64,000 nt of DNA from Thalassospira sp. MCCC 1A01428 (GCF_002115825.1 NZ_JFJZ01000018.1:1-64000); one strand, 5' to 3'. Shown: positions 34,263 through 44,674, numbered from the stretch's first letter. Made by a program: numbers and translations. The notes: generated by a model not told the origin, from the sequence alone.

Positions 34263-35723
34263 ATGAGCGAAATTTTGACGATCGCACAAATGTATGAAGC
34301 CGATAAACGCACCATTGAAAACGGGCTTGCGGGCGAGGCTTTAATGGAAAATGCTGGTCAGGCTGTGGTCGATGCGATTTTGCAGCGTTTTTCTCCCTGT
34401 TCTGTATCGGTTTTGTGTGGGCCTGGGAATAATGGCGGCGATGGTTTTGTCGTTGCCCGGTTGTTACGTGCACAAGGCTGGAACGTTCGTTTGGGCCTGT
34501 TTGGCCAACTTGCTGACCTGACAGGGGACGCAGCATTGAATGCCGAAAAATGGCAGGGTGTTGCGGAGCTGTTATCACCCGCGTTGCTTGTGGGCGCGGA
34601 CCTGATTGTGGACTGCATTTTTGGTGCCGGGCTGTCGCGGGATATAACCGGTGATATGGCTGAACTGGTGCATGCTGTAAATGATAGCAACGTTAGTGTT
34701 GTTGCCGTTGATATGCCCAGCGGTATTGATGGTGTATCAGGGGCCGTGCGCGGCGTTGCAATTGAGGCCGACCTGACAGTGACGTTTTGCCGGCCAAAGC
34801 CCGGTCACTATTTGCTGCCCGGACGTGAGATGTGCGGCGAACGGGTTGTGGCGGATATCGGCATTAGCGATAAAACAGTGGCGTCCTTGCACCCGGATAT
34901 TTTTATCAACAATCCTCGTTTATGGGCCCGGCATATTCCGTGGCCGGGTATTGCCGGTCATAAATATAACCGCGGGCATGTGCTGGCGTTGGGCGGAGCA
35001 CATGCCACCGGGGCCACCCGCCTTGCCGCACGGGCCGCACGCCGGGCTGGTGCCGGTTTGTTAACAGTATTGGCCGAACCGGCGGTATTACCGCTTTATG
35101 CGCAGGATGCGCCGGGGGTGATGGTTGCCCCGATTGCCCGGTTTGAAGACCTGATGCAGGATTGCCGCCATAATGGTGTGCTGATTGGCCCGGGTGCCGG
35201 GGTGGGCGACGATACCCGCAAGCGGGTTGTTCATGCCTTACATTGCGCGCGAGCCTGCGTACTTGATGCTGATGCCTTAACCAGCTTTGCCGATGAGCCC
35301 AGCACACTGTTTTTTGCCGTGCAGGGGCCAACCGTAATGACCCCGCATGAAGGTGAATTTGGCCGCCTGTTTGTCGACATGACCGGCGACAAGGTGACGC
35401 GCGCCCGTGCCGCTGCCAAGCGAAGCGGTGCAGTCATTGTTTTAAAAGGTGCGGATACGGTGGTGGCGGCACCAGACGGCCGGGTTACAATTAACGATGT
35501 TTTTGCACCCTGGCTGGCAACAGCAGGCAGCGGCGATGTTTTGGCCGGTATGGTGATTGGCTTGCTGGCACAGGGTATGCCTGCCTTTGAGGCCACATCG
35601 ATGGCGGTGTGGCTGCACGGGCAGGCGGGCCATAATTTTGGACCGGGTCTTATCGCGGAAGACATTCCCGACGCACTGCCGGTTTTGCTTGCAAAGCTTT
35701 GGCAAGGCAGGATGGACGCATAA
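34263..35723 (+). CDS. nnr: Bifunctional NAD(P)HX epimerase/dehydratase
   Basis: 486 residues. The N-terminal YjeF_N epimerase domain (about 1-210) has the CGPGNNGGDGFVVAR motif; the C-terminal ADP-dependent dehydratase domain (about 225-480) has GPGAGVGD and TAGSGDVLAGMVIGLLAQG, with the catalytic Asp in GSGD. It repairs the hydrated cofactors NADHX and NADPHX. I use ATG 34263, after which the conserved start LTIAQMYEAD begins; the frame is open upstream to 34179 without a ribosome site. It is housekeeping and cytosolic. Confidence 0.95.
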   Translation: MSEILTIAQMYEADKRTIENGLAGEALMENAGQAVVDAILQRFSPCSVSVLCGPGNNGGDGFVVARLLRAQGWNVRLGLFGQLADLTGDAALNAEKWQGVAELLSPALLVGADLIVDCIFGAGLSRDITGDMAELVHAVNDSNVSVVAVDMPSGIDGVSGAVRGVAIEADLTVTFCRPKPGHYLLPGREMCGERVVADIGISDKTVASLHPDIFINNPRLWARHIPWPGIAGHKYNRGHVLALGGAHATGATRLAARAARRAGAGLLTVLAEPAVLPLYAQDAPGVMVAPIARFEDLMQDCRHNGVLIGPGAGVGDDTRKRVVHALHCARACVLDADALTSFADEPSTLFFAVQGPTVMTPHEGEFGRLFVDMTGDKVTRARAAAKRSGAVIVLKGADTVVAAPDGRVTINDVFAPWLATAGSGDVLAGMVIGLLAQGMPAFEATSMAVWLHGQAGHNFGPGLIAEDIPDALPVLLAKLWQGRMDA

Positions 35724-35911
35724 GGGCGCACAAACTCAGAGGCGCGCTTGTTTGTATGAGCATAATCAGTTTGCGCCGACTTTGCGAAAGCAGGTTTTGC
35801 GATGCAAGAACACTGGCCTTTATTTTGCCTGCTGGTGCCTTTGTGATTTCAATTTTGTACGGGATGCTGGCGAAATCCTGGTTGCCGCCCTTATGCATGA
35901 TCGGAAATTGA

Positions 35912-37396
35912 ATGAACCAGACTTTTATTGATCGCACGTTTGATAACATTCGTCAGCTTTGGCGAGAAATTCGCGAAAACCCCGTCGTTCGCAGTTTGGG
36001 ATTTGATGACGAGTCTGCGCGCAAGGATCATTGGCGCCGCCAGGTTGCCGATTGCCTGGCGCATCGGGGCGGGGCAGTTTCGGCGCGGTCTCGCGCGGCA
36101 GAGTTGGGGCACGATTTTCTGCGTCTTGACGACGCAGGCCGCAAAGAGTTTTTGCATCTTTTGATCAATGAGTTTGATGTTGATCGTGGCAAACTCACCG
36201 CCCTGATGACAGACTGGCAGCAGGCTGACGATATGGCCGAACGCACCATGCTTGAAGGACAAATGCGGTTTGAGCTTGTACCGCCTTATCGGAAATTATT
36301 ACAAGAATTCAATTCATTGCCGCAGGGTGTTAAGTTTCTGGTTGATTTGCGAGCAGATCTGTTACGCTGGCGGGGCGAAGCGCCGGGCCTGTCATTGTTA
36401 GAGCAGGATCTAAAAACATTGCTGGCAAGCTGGTTTGATATCGGCTTTCTCGAACTTCATCAGATTACCTGGAATTCTCCGGCATCCTTGCTGGAAAAAC
36501 TGATTGCATATGAAGCTGTGCATCAGATTCGCAGTTGGGAGGATTTAAAAAGCAGGTTGGCACAGGATCGGCGCTGCTTTGCCTTTTTTCATCCCGGAAT
36601 GCCAGATGAGCCGCTGATCTTTGTCGAGGTTGCCTTGGTGTCAGGTATTGCTGACAATGTTGATGTTCTGATTGATCGCGATCTGACAAGCGAAGCTGCT
36701 GATCCGTCCAAAGTGGATACCGCAATATTCTATTCCATTTCCAACGCGCAGTCGGGCCTGGCCGGTATCAGCTTTGGTGATTTTTTGATCAAACGAGTGG
36801 TATCAGAGCTGCAACGGGACCTGCCCAATTTGCGGCAGTTTGCAACATTGTCGCCCATTCCGGGGTTTCGGCGCTGGATGATGCGCATTAACGCCCAGCT
36901 GGAGGCATCACAACATATACAGGCCCCTGCACCCGATAAAAAAGATACGGAGGGCAAGGCTATTAAAACGATTTCAGGCGAGGATGCCAAACAGGCTGTT
37001 TTAGTGCCCGAAAATGTTTTGCAAGACCTTGCTATTTGTGCGCCGCTTGTTGCTGCCAATGGTGTTGGGCACCGTGAACACCAAGGAGATCTGAAAGAAA
37101 TTTCAGCAACGGCCCGGCCGGCCTTGTTGCGGTTGGTGGCACATTATTTGTTAAACGAGCGCCGGCCAGGCCGAAATACGGCGCTGGACCCTGTTGCTCA
37201 CTTTCATCTTACCAATGGTGCCAGGGTGGAACGGCTTAATCTGGATGCCAACAGTGCCCTTGCCGGGCAGGAACAGTCGTTTGGTTTGATGGTTAATTAC
37301 CTGTATCAGGCGTCGGAAATTGAAAAAAATCATGAAAATTATATTGGCGCGGGAAAAATTGCGGCATCAGGCAATGTCAGGCGTCTTGCGGGGTGA
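35912..37396 (+). CDS. Malonyl-CoA decarboxylase
   Basis: 494 residues, the normal length. The N-terminal helical domain is followed by the acetyltransferase-like catalytic domain, with conserved strings FFHPGMPDEPLIFVEVAL (about residues 228-245), FYSISNAQSGLAGISFG, TLSPIPGFRRW, and the C-terminal DPVAHFHLTNGARVERLN that holds the catalytic His-Asn region. It converts malonyl-CoA to acetyl-CoA and CO2 in the cytosol. A weak GGA lies before ATG 35912. No malonyl-CoA synthetase (matB) or malonate transporter is adjacent, so it may act in malonyl-CoA homeostasis rather than malonate growth. Confidence 0.93.
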   Translation: MNQTFIDRTFDNIRQLWREIRENPVVRSLGFDDESARKDHWRRQVADCLAHRGGAVSARSRAAELGHDFLRLDDAGRKEFLHLLINEFDVDRGKLTALMTDWQQADDMAERTMLEGQMRFELVPPYRKLLQEFNSLPQGVKFLVDLRADLLRWRGEAPGLSLLEQDLKTLLASWFDIGFLELHQITWNSPASLLEKLIAYEAVHQIRSWEDLKSRLAQDRRCFAFFHPGMPDEPLIFVEVALVSGIADNVDVLIDRDLTSEAADPSKVDTAIFYSISNAQSGLAGISFGDFLIKRVVSELQRDLPNLRQFATLSPIPGFRRWMMRINAQLEASQHIQAPAPDKKDTEGKAIKTISGEDAKQAVLVPENVLQDLAICAPLVAANGVGHREHQGDLKEISATARPALLRLVAHYLLNERRPGRNTALDPVAHFHLTNGARVERLNLDANSALAGQEQSFGLMVNYLYQASEIEKNHENYIGAGKIAASGNVRRLAG

Positions 37397-37513
37397 AACC
37401 GGGCTTTGAGGGTCTTTTTGCCCCATCCGGGCGTTATTATTTGCCTGCTTTGCTCGGAAGACCTCAGGCGACGCTTGCATGAGGGGATCGAAGTTTGTAT
37501 TAAGGCGCACCCA

Positions 37514-37530
37514 CACCGGTTTTTCCGGTG
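37514..37530. repeat. Short hairpin upstream of tRNA-Leu
   Basis: CACCGG (37514-37519) and CCGGTG (37525-37530) flank five T residues; with flanking bases the stem extends to ten pairs with one mismatch. It lies 18 bases before the tRNA and may separate it from the decarboxylase transcript. Confidence 0.4.
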
Positions 37531-37548
37531 CGGGAGGTATGCATTTGT

Positions 37549-37633
<85 letters not shown>

Positions 37634-37742
37634 TTTGCAAACTGGAAAATAAAAAAAGCTATTCGTTAAGTCATATTGACTTCTGACGTCCGGACGACGT
37701 CGCGTAACGGACATTATTCGAACCTAAGCAAAAGAGTTATCC

Positions 37743-39167
37743 ATGCAGGTTACAGAAACCAAAAATGAAGGCCTGGCGCGCGAATTCAAGGTCGTTGTGC
37801 CGGCCGCTACAATCGAAGAACAGGTTAATGCCAAGCTGGAAGAAATCAAAAGCCAGGTTCGGCTTCCGGGTTTCCGCCCTGGTAAAATTCCGGCCAAACT
37901 TTTGCGTCAGCGTTATGGCAAATCCGTTATGGGTGAAGTCCTTGAAGCTGCTGTAAATGAAAGCACCAGCAAGGTTCTGGCTGACAACGAATTGCGCCCG
38001 GCTGTTCAGCCGAAAATTGAAGTCACTGCCTTTGATGAAGGCAAAGACCTTGAATATGACATTTCGGTAGAAGTCATTCCGGCGATTGAGCCGATGGATT
38101 TCTCCAAGCTGAACCTGACCCGTGAAGTTGTTGAACTTGACGACGCCAAGGTTACCGAAACCCTGGACCGTATCGCTGCTGCACAGGGCACCACCGAAGC
38201 TCTGAAGCGCAAGCGCAAGTCCAAAACCGGTGACGTTCTTGTCATTGATTTCCTTGGTAAAGTTGGCGGCGAGCCTTTTGAAGGCGGCAAAGCCGAGGAT
38301 TACGAACTGGAACTGGGTTCAGGCACTTTCATTGAAGGTTTCGAAGACCAGTTGACCGGTGCCAATGCTGGCGACGAAACCGTTGTCAAGGTGACCTTCC
38401 CTGAGAATTACGGTTCTGACGAACTGGCTGGCAAAGATGCCGAGTTCGATGTGACCGTCAAGGAAATCAAGGAAAAGAAACCGGCTGAAATTGACGATGA
38501 ACTCGCCAAGAAGCTGGGTCAGGACACCCTTGAGTCCCTCAAAGAAGCGATCCGCAAGGATTTTGGTCGGGAATACGAGTCGGTTGCGCGTCAGAAAATG
38601 AAACGCGATCTGCTTGATCAACTGGCTGACAATCACAGCTTTGATCTGCCGTCCAGCCTGGTTGAGAATGAACTGACCGGTATTATCGGTCAGATCAAAC
38701 AGGCACGTGAAGCTGGCCAGGAAGATGACGAAACCAAGGGCAAATCTGAAGAAGAGCTGACCGAAGAGTTCCGCGAAATTGCAGAACGTCGTGTTTTGCT
38801 GGGGCTGTTGCTGGCTGAAGTTGGCCGCAACAACAACATTCAGATCACCCAGGACGACATCAACAAGGTACTGGTTGCCGAAGCCCAGAAATATCCGGGT
38901 CAGGAACAGCAGGTTATTGAATTCTACAAAAATAACCCGCAGGCCTTGCAGGCGCTTCAGGGCCCTGTATATGAAGACAAGGTGGTGGATTACATCGTCG
39001 AACTTGCCAAGGTTGAAGAAAAGACCGTTACGGTTGAAGAACTTCTGAAACCGGAAGAGGAAGACGACGCGCCGAAAGCCGACGCCAAGAAGAAGGCTCC
39101 GGCCAAGAAAGCTGCGGCGAAAAAGCCGGCTGCCAAGAAAAAGGCTGCTGACGAAGGCGAAGAGTAA
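37743..39167 (+). CDS. tig: Trigger factor with a Lys/Ala-rich C-terminal tail
   Basis: 474 residues. The N-terminal ribosome-binding domain carries the signature region GFRPGKIP near residues 42-49, the FKBP-type PPIase domain follows with DFLGKVGGEPFEGG near 168-181, and a helical chaperone domain completes the core. Trigger factor shields nascent chains at the ribosome exit. It is about 40 residues longer than E. coli Tig because of a tail after about residue 438 rich in lysine and alanine, ending DEGEE. GAGTTATCC precedes ATG 37743. It is followed by clpP, clpX and lon, the usual alphaproteobacterial proteostasis block. Confidence 0.96.
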   Translation: MQVTETKNEGLAREFKVVVPAATIEEQVNAKLEEIKSQVRLPGFRPGKIPAKLLRQRYGKSVMGEVLEAAVNESTSKVLADNELRPAVQPKIEVTAFDEGKDLEYDISVEVIPAIEPMDFSKLNLTREVVELDDAKVTETLDRIAAAQGTTEALKRKRKSKTGDVLVIDFLGKVGGEPFEGGKAEDYELELGSGTFIEGFEDQLTGANAGDETVVKVTFPENYGSDELAGKDAEFDVTVKEIKEKKPAEIDDELAKKLGQDTLESLKEAIRKDFGREYESVARQKMKRDLLDQLADNHSFDLPSSLVENELTGIIGQIKQAREAGQEDDETKGKSEEELTEEFREIAERRVLLGLLLAEVGRNNNIQITQDDINKVLVAEAQKYPGQEQQVIEFYKNNPQALQALQGPVYEDKVVDYIVELAKVEEKTVTVEELLKPEEEDDAPKADAKKKAPAKKAAAKKPAAKKKAADEGEE

Positions 39168-39211
39168 TCTGCCGATAAGCAGACAAAGTTGCAGCAAGGA
39201 GATTGCGGTTG

Positions 39212-39838
39212 ATGATTGAAGAGCAGATGAACTCGCTTGTACCGATGGTGGTTGAACAGACCAGCCGCGGGGAACGGGCCTATGACATCTTTTCCCGCCT
39301 GCTCAAAGAGCGGATCGTGTTCATCAATGGCCAGGTCCATGACGGCATGTCGTCCTTGATTTGTGCCCAGCTACTGCATCTCGAATCGGAAAATCCGGAC
39401 AAGGATATTTCCCTGTACATCAATTCTCCGGGCGGGGTGGTGACATCCGGCCTGGCGATTTACGATACCATGCAATATATCCGTTGTGATGTGTCGACCG
39501 TATGTATGGGGCAGGCTGCCTCGATGGGGTCGCTGCTGTTGATGGCGGGTGCAAAAGGCAAGCGTTACAGCTTGCCAAATGCGCGGATCATGATCCATCA
39601 GCCGTCAGGTGGTTTCCAGGGGCAGGCGTCGGATATCGAAATCCATGCCCGCGAAATTCTGGCTCTGCGCCATCGCCTGAACGAAATTTATGTCGAGCAT
39701 ACCGGCCGTGATATTAAAACCATCGAAGATTCGATGGAGCGCGATAACTTTTTAACTCCTGATCAAGCCAAGGAATTTGGTCTGATCGATGAGGTGGTTA
39801 CGTCGCGTCCCAAGCCGGAAAGCGATAAAAAAGACTGA
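39212..39838 (+). CDS. clpP: ATP-dependent Clp protease proteolytic subunit
   Basis: 208 residues from ATG 39212 (AGGAG at 39197-39201, ten bases upstream); two TTG codons just before it are less likely starts. Catalytic triad Ser104 in [11 protein letters not shown], His129 in [10 protein letters not shown] and Asp178 in MERDNF are intact. It forms the tetradecameric barrel that degrades substrates unfolded by ClpX, encoded 303 bases downstream. It ends with its own terminator. Confidence 0.97.
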   Translation: MIEEQMNSLVPMVVEQTSRGERAYDIFSRLLKERIVFINGQVHDGMSSLICAQLLHLESENPDKDISLYINSPGGVVTSGLAIYDTMQYIRCDVSTVCMGQAASMGSLLLMAGAKGKRYSLPNARIMIHQPSGGFQGQASDIEIHAREILALRHRLNEIYVEHTGRDIKTIEDSMERDNFLTPDQAKEFGLIDEVVTSRPKPESDKKD

Positions 39839-40141
39839 TTTCGTTTAATCGGTGTAATTTTGAAACGCCCCGGTTTTCTGACCGGGGCGTTTTTTATGTC
39901 TTGCGTGGTTTCGCCTGAAAGTCCTAGACATGTAAGTTACAGGACGATGAAACCCGGCGCAGATGGAACATCTGCCACCGGATGAACGTTTTGTGAACAG
40001 GGCAGGCTTCACTTTTAGCCTGTTCATCCTATATCAAAGACATGGCCGCAAGCTGGAAGGGGCCGATTAATCGTTGAGATCGGTATGCTTTCCCGGCTAA
40101 CATGGCGATAACAGATAACGTCAAACATCATTGGGGTTTGT
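39839..40141. other. clpP-clpX intergenic region
   Basis: 303 bp. The first part holds the clpP terminator (39863-39896). The rest, presumably with the clpX promoter, shows no recognised operator or heat-shock element by eye; TGTTCAT repeats near 40021 were not judged significant. Confidence 0.5.
39863..39896 (+). terminator. Rho-independent terminator after clpP
   Basis: Perfect 11-bp stem (39864-39874 with 39881-39891) followed by TTTTTT, 25 bases past the stop. Confidence 0.9.
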
Positions 40142-41407
40142 ATGAGCAAATCGAATAGCGGAGACTCCAAGAACACTTTGTATTGTTCTTTCTGTGGAAA
40201 GAGCCAGCACGAGGTGCGTAAGCTCATCGCCGGGCCGACTGTCTTCATCTGCGATGAATGCGTCGAACTGTGCATGGACATCATCCGCGAAGAGCACAAA
40301 ACCCATCTTGTAAAGTCCGCTGATGGGGTGCCTTCTCCGCAAGAGATTTGTAAGGTTCTCGATGATTACGTCATCGGTCAGGGCCATGCAAAGAAGGTGT
40401 TGTCAGTGGCTGTTCACAACCACTACAAACGCCTGAACCATGCCAGCAAGAACGAAGACATCGAACTGGCAAAGTCAAATATCATGCTGGTTGGTCCAAC
40501 CGGTTGTGGCAAGACTTTGCTCGCCCAGACGCTTGCGCGGATTCTTGATGTTCCCTTCACAATGGCAGATGCCACAACCCTGACCGAAGCCGGTTATGTG
40601 GGTGAAGATGTTGAAAACATCATTCTGAAGCTTCTTCAGTCAGCAGATTATAATGTTGAACGGGCCCAGCGTGGCATCGTTTACATTGACGAAGTCGATA
40701 AGATTTCGCGGAAATCCGATAATCCGTCCATCACCCGTGATGTGTCGGGTGAGGGTGTGCAGCAGGCCTTGCTGAAAATTATGGAGGGCACCGTTGCATC
40801 TGTGCCTCCGCAAGGTGGCCGCAAGCATCCGCAACAGGAGTTTTTGCAGGTCGACACGACCAATATCCTGTTCATTGTTGGCGGTGCTTTTGCCGGGCTG
40901 GACAAGGTTATTTCGCAGCGTGGCAAAGGGGCCGGTATCGGCTTTGGCGCTGATGTGCGAAGCCCTGATGAACGTCGCACAGGCGACGTGTTACGGGCTG
41001 TTGAACCCGAAGACTTGCTGAAATTTGGCCTTATTCCCGAGTTCATCGGTCGTTTGCCGGTTTTGGCAACGTTGGAAGACCTGGACGAGGAAGCCCTGGT
41101 CAAGATCTTGACAGAGCCGAAAAACGCGCTCAGCAAGCAATATCAGCGTTTGTTCGATATGGAAGATGTCAAGCTGACCTTCCAGGATGATGCGCTGGTG
41201 GCGATTGCCGGCAAGGCGATTGAACGTAAAACGGGCGCCCGTGGCTTGCGTTCGATTATGGAAGGCATTTTGCTTGATACCATGTTCGATCTGCCGTCGA
41301 TGGATAGCGTCGAGGAAATTGTCATCAATCGTGATGTGGTTGAAGGCAAGGCCAAGCCGCTTTTGATCCATGCGGAGCGCCGCACGGACGTTGAAAACAG
41401 TGCCTGA
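40142..41407 (+). CDS. clpX: ATP-dependent Clp protease ATP-binding subunit ClpX
   Basis: 421 residues. The N-terminal C4 zinc-binding domain uses Cys15, Cys18, Cys37 and Cys40, for dimerisation and substrate/adaptor binding. Walker A is GPTGCGKT at 118-125, Walker B VYIDEVDK follows, and the sensor 2 region near GARGLRS is visible. The IGF-type loop that docks to ClpP is probably the IGFGAD segment near residue 270. It unfolds tagged proteins for ClpP. ATG 40142 follows a GGGGTT stretch. Confidence 0.97.
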   Translation: MSKSNSGDSKNTLYCSFCGKSQHEVRKLIAGPTVFICDECVELCMDIIREEHKTHLVKSADGVPSPQEICKVLDDYVIGQGHAKKVLSVAVHNHYKRLNHASKNEDIELAKSNIMLVGPTGCGKTLLAQTLARILDVPFTMADATTLTEAGYVGEDVENIILKLLQSADYNVERAQRGIVYIDEVDKISRKSDNPSITRDVSGEGVQQALLKIMEGTVASVPPQGGRKHPQQEFLQVDTTNILFIVGGAFAGLDKVISQRGKGAGIGFGADVRSPDERRTGDVLRAVEPEDLLKFGLIPEFIGRLPVLATLEDLDEEALVKILTEPKNALSKQYQRLFDMEDVKLTFQDDALVAIAGKAIERKTGARGLRSIMEGILLDTMFDLPSMDSVEEIVINRDVVEGKAKPLLIHAERRTDVENSA

Positions 41408-41536
41408 TTGTTATTGCCGCGCGGGCAGCATTGCAGCGCGGCAATAACGTCTTATCTATTGAGGATGTTCGCGGTGCTATCGGGGCCTATTGCAGGACCG
41501 AAGCAGCGTTTTGGCTCAAAATAGGGAATAGAACAC

Positions 41537-43948
41537 ATGGTCGAACTGGCACATGCTGATATCTACCCGGTCTTGCCGTTGCGCGACATTGTCGTGTTTC
41601 CGCACATGATCGTTCCGTTGTTTGTTGGCCGTGAAAAATCGGTTCGCGCACTTGAAGATGTGATGCGCGAAGATAAACAAATTCTTCTTGTTACCCAGAA
41701 AGATGCCGGACTGGATGATCCGTCGGTCGATGACCTTTACCGGGTCGGGACTGTTGCGTCTGTTTTGCAGTTGCTGAAACTGCCCGATGGTACGGTAAAG
41801 GTTCTGGTTGAAGGTGGAAAACGTGCCCAGATTTCGGGCTTTGTTGATAACGCCGAATTTTTCCAGGCCTATGGCAGTGTGCGTGACGAAGATGACGAAG
41901 ATGAAAGCGAGCTTGAAGCTCTTTCCCGCTCTGTCGTCACCCAGTTTGAACAATATATCAAGCTGAACAAAAAAATTCCGCCCGAAGTGCTGGTGTCGGT
42001 CAATCAGATCGAAGAACCGGCAAAGCTGGCGGATACTGTTGCGTCGCATCTGGCGCTTAAAATTTCAGAAAAACAGGAATTGCTGGAAACGGCGTCGATT
42101 GCGGCGCGGTTAGAGCGGATTTTCGGGTTTATGGAATCTGAAATTGGCGTGTTGCAGGTTGAAAAGAAAATTCGCAATCGCGTCAAACGCCAGATGGAGA
42201 AAACCCAGCGCGAATATTATCTGAACGAACAGCTTAAGGCTATTCAGAAGGAACTGGGCGAGGGCGAAGACGGCAAGGATGAGGCATCCGAGCTGGAAGA
42301 TAAGCTTAACAAAGCCAAGATGCCGAAGGAAGCCAAGGAAAAAGCCCAGGCCGAGCTTAAGAAATTGCGTAATATGAGCCCGATGTCTGCCGAGGCAACG
42401 GTCGTGCGCAATTATCTTGACTGGATGGTGTCCATTCCGTGGAACAAACGGACCAAGATTTCGCATGACTTGAAAAAAGCCAAAAAAGTTCTCGATCAGG
42501 AACATTATGGTCTGGAGAAGGTCAAGGAACATATCCTTGAATATCTTGCAGTTCAGGCGCGAATTAAAAAAGTAAAAGGCCCGATTCTGTGCCTTGTTGG
42601 TCCTCCTGGTGTGGGTAAAACCTCGCTTGGGAAATCCATGGCCAATGCGACGGGGCGGAACTTTATTCGTATGTCGCTGGGCGGGGTGCGTGATGAATCG
42701 GAAATTCGCGGTCATCGCCGGACCTATATTGGATCAATGCCAGGCAAGATCATTCAGGGAATGAAGAAGGCGAAATCTTCAAATCCTTTGTTCCTGCTTG
42801 ATGAAATTGAAAAGATGGGTTCCGACTTCCGTGGGGATCCGGCGTCAGCCTTGCTTGAGGTGCTCGATCCTGAGCAGAACGCTACTTTCAACGATCATTA
42901 TCTTGAAGTGGATTATGATCTGTCAGATGTGATGTTTGTGACGACGGCCAACAGCCTGCGTATGCAACAGCCGCTGCTTGACCGTATGGAGATCATTCGG
43001 ATTTCGGGTTACACCGAAGACGAAAAGGTTGAAATCGCCAAGCGCCATCTGATCCCCAAACAGGTTGAAGCCAACGGCTTGAAAAAGTCGGAATGGAGCA
43101 TCTCTGACGATGCCCTTCGTGACCTGATCCGTTATTACACCCGTGAAGCAGGGGTTCGTAGCCTTGAGCGTGAGTTGGCCCGTCTGGCCCGCAAAGCGAC
43201 CAAACGTATTTTGATCGAAGGTTTGAAAACTGTGCGGGTGACACCGCGGACCTTGGCTAAATATGCCGGGATTCGGAAGTTCCGTTATGGTGAAACCGAA
43301 GGTGAAGACCAGGTTGGTGTTGTGACGGGACTTGCCTATACCGAATTTGGTGGAGATTTGTTGCAGATCGAAGCTGTGACGGTTCCGGGCAAAGGGAACA
43401 TGAAGACGACCGGCAAGCTGGGCGATGTCATGACAGAGTCGATCCAGGCTGCGACGTCGTTTGTCCGGTCGCGGGCGACGCAATTTGGCATTAAGCCATC
43501 CTTGTTTCAGAAGCGCGATATTCATGTTCACGTTCCGGAAGGGGCAACCCCGAAAGACGGCCCTTCAGCCGGTGTTGGCATGGTGACGTCGGTTGTGTCG
43601 ATTTTGACCAGCAACCCGGTTCGCAAGGACGTTGCGATGACCGGCGAGGTGACCTTGCGTGGCCGCGTGCTGGCAATTGGTGGTTTGAAAGAAAAATTGC
43701 TGGCTGCAATGCGCGGCGGTGTCAAAACGGTTCTTATTCCGAAAGACAACGAAAAAGACCTTGAGGACATCCCCGATAACGTGAAGCGCAATATGCGGAT
43801 CATTCCGGTTGCCCATGTAGATGAAGTTCTTCAACACGCTTTGGTTAACCCGTTGGTGCCGATTGAGTGGGATGAAGAATCGGATAACGTAACGGTGAAG
43901 CCAAAAGACAGCGAGGAATCGGAGGTCGGTGGGGTTACAACCCACTGA
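41537..43948 (+). CDS. lon: Lon ATP-dependent serine protease
   Basis: 803 residues, bacterial LonA type. N-terminal substrate-binding domain (about 1-200), a coiled-coil helical stretch (KRQMEKTQREYYLNEQLKAI onwards, about 215-285), AAA+ domain with Walker A GPPGVGKTS and Walker B FLLDEIEK, and the protease domain with the Ser677/Lys720 dyad in KDGPSAGVGM and GGLKEKLL. It degrades misfolded and regulatory proteins in the cytosol. GGGAATAG lies before ATG 41537. Together with clpPX and HU it forms a conserved neighbourhood. A strong terminator follows. Confidence 0.98.
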   Translation: MVELAHADIYPVLPLRDIVVFPHMIVPLFVGREKSVRALEDVMREDKQILLVTQKDAGLDDPSVDDLYRVGTVASVLQLLKLPDGTVKVLVEGGKRAQISGFVDNAEFFQAYGSVRDEDDEDESELEALSRSVVTQFEQYIKLNKKIPPEVLVSVNQIEEPAKLADTVASHLALKISEKQELLETASIAARLERIFGFMESEIGVLQVEKKIRNRVKRQMEKTQREYYLNEQLKAIQKELGEGEDGKDEASELEDKLNKAKMPKEAKEKAQAELKKLRNMSPMSAEATVVRNYLDWMVSIPWNKRTKISHDLKKAKKVLDQEHYGLEKVKEHILEYLAVQARIKKVKGPILCLVGPPGVGKTSLGKSMANATGRNFIRMSLGGVRDESEIRGHRRTYIGSMPGKIIQGMKKAKSSNPLFLLDEIEKMGSDFRGDPASALLEVLDPEQNATFNDHYLEVDYDLSDVMFVTTANSLRMQQPLLDRMEIIRISGYTEDEKVEIAKRHLIPKQVEANGLKKSEWSISDDALRDLIRYYTREAGVRSLERELARLARKATKRILIEGLKTVRVTPRTLAKYAGIRKFRYGETEGEDQVGVVTGLAYTEFGGDLLQIEAVTVPGKGNMKTTGKLGDVMTESIQAATSFVRSRATQFGIKPSLFQKRDIHVHVPEGATPKDGPSAGVGMVTSVVSILTSNPVRKDVAMTGEVTLRGRVLAIGGLKEKLLAAMRGGVKTVLIPKDNEKDLEDIPDNVKRNMRIIPVAHVDEVLQHALVNPLVPIEWDEESDNVTVKPKDSEESEVGGVTTH

Positions 43949-43974
43949 TCAGCCGCAAAATCCTGCAGTTTTTG

Positions 43975-44006
43975 ACAGGGACAGCTTGGCTGTCCCTGTT
44001 TTTTTG
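43975..44006 (+). terminator. Rho-independent terminator after lon
   Basis: Perfect 10-bp stem ACAGGGACAG (43975-43984) with its complement (43990-43999), then seven T residues. Confidence 0.92.
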
Positions 44007-44211
44007 TGGATAACTTTGCCCGGAATCGATCAAGGCCAAAAGGGCTGTGCCTGTAAAGGCGAAAAAACTGCAAAAAAACCACCGAAACGGCAGAAAACTG
44101 CGTCTCTCCGATTGACGGCATGTTCCCGACCTGCTTACATTGCGCCTGTAACAGGTTTGGGGCAAACCAAATTTCCTTATAACTCCGAACGTCCAATAAG
44201 GGGGCCAGGAA

Positions 44212-44484
44212 GTGAATAAAAACGATCTCGTTGGAAGTGTCGCTGCGAAAGCTGATCTGTCTAAAGCAGACGCTGCCAAAGCCGTTGATGCTGTATTCGA
44301 TTCTATTACCGATTCTTTGAAATCAGGCGATGAAGTTCGTCTGGTTGGTTTCGGCACGTTCGCCGTTGCTGCGCGTGCAGCTTCCAAAGGTCGCAATCCG
44401 CGTACCGGCGAAGAAATCGATATTCCGGCTTCTAAGCAGCCGAAATTCAAGGCTGGCAAAGGCCTTAAGGACGCCGTTAATTAA
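44212..44484 (+). CDS. hup: DNA-binding protein HU
   Basis: 90 residues, the standard HU length. GTG start at 44212 with CCAGGAA upstream gives [18 protein letters not shown]; the DNA-contacting beta arm contains the FGTFAV and [14 protein letters not shown] signatures. It forms dimers that bend and compact DNA. The position directly after lon is conserved in proteobacteria. A terminator follows. Confidence 0.97.
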   Translation: MNKNDLVGSVAAKADLSKADAAKAVDAVFDSITDSLKSGDEVRLVGFGTFAVAARAASKGRNPRTGEEIDIPASKQPKFKAGKGLKDAVN

Positions 44485-44506
44485 TTTTAACCGTCTTTGA
44501 AAAAAA

Positions 44507-44542
44507 AATGCCGGTGACAGCGTCACCGGCATTGCATTTTAA
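44507..44542 (+). terminator. Rho-independent terminator after hup
   Basis: Perfect 12-bp stem (44507-44518 with 44522-44533) around a three-base loop, with GCATTTT after it. Confidence 0.85.
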
Positions 44543-44593
44543 AAAAACCATGTTATGTTCCGCTCGCTTCCGCAAAATGGGGCACACAAAAAA

Positions 44594-44670
44594 GGGTGAT
44601 TAGCTCAGCTGGTTAGAGCATCTCGTTTACACCGAGAGGGTCGGGAGTTCGAATCTCTCATCACCCACCA
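44594..44670 (+). tRNA. tRNA-Val (anticodon UAC)
   Basis: 77 nt with encoded CCA. Acceptor GGGTGAT pairs with ATCACCC, D-arm TAGCTCAGCTGGTTAGAGC, anticodon loop TTTACAC in stem TCTCG/CGAGA giving UAC, and T-arm GGGAGTTCGAATCTC. Confidence 0.96.
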
Positions 44671-44674
44671 TGTT

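Noticed and set aside
38319-39197. 292-codon open frame antisense to tig
   Set aside because: Composition (Phe/Leu-rich runs) reflects the complement of Lys/Glu codons in trigger factor; no domain seen.
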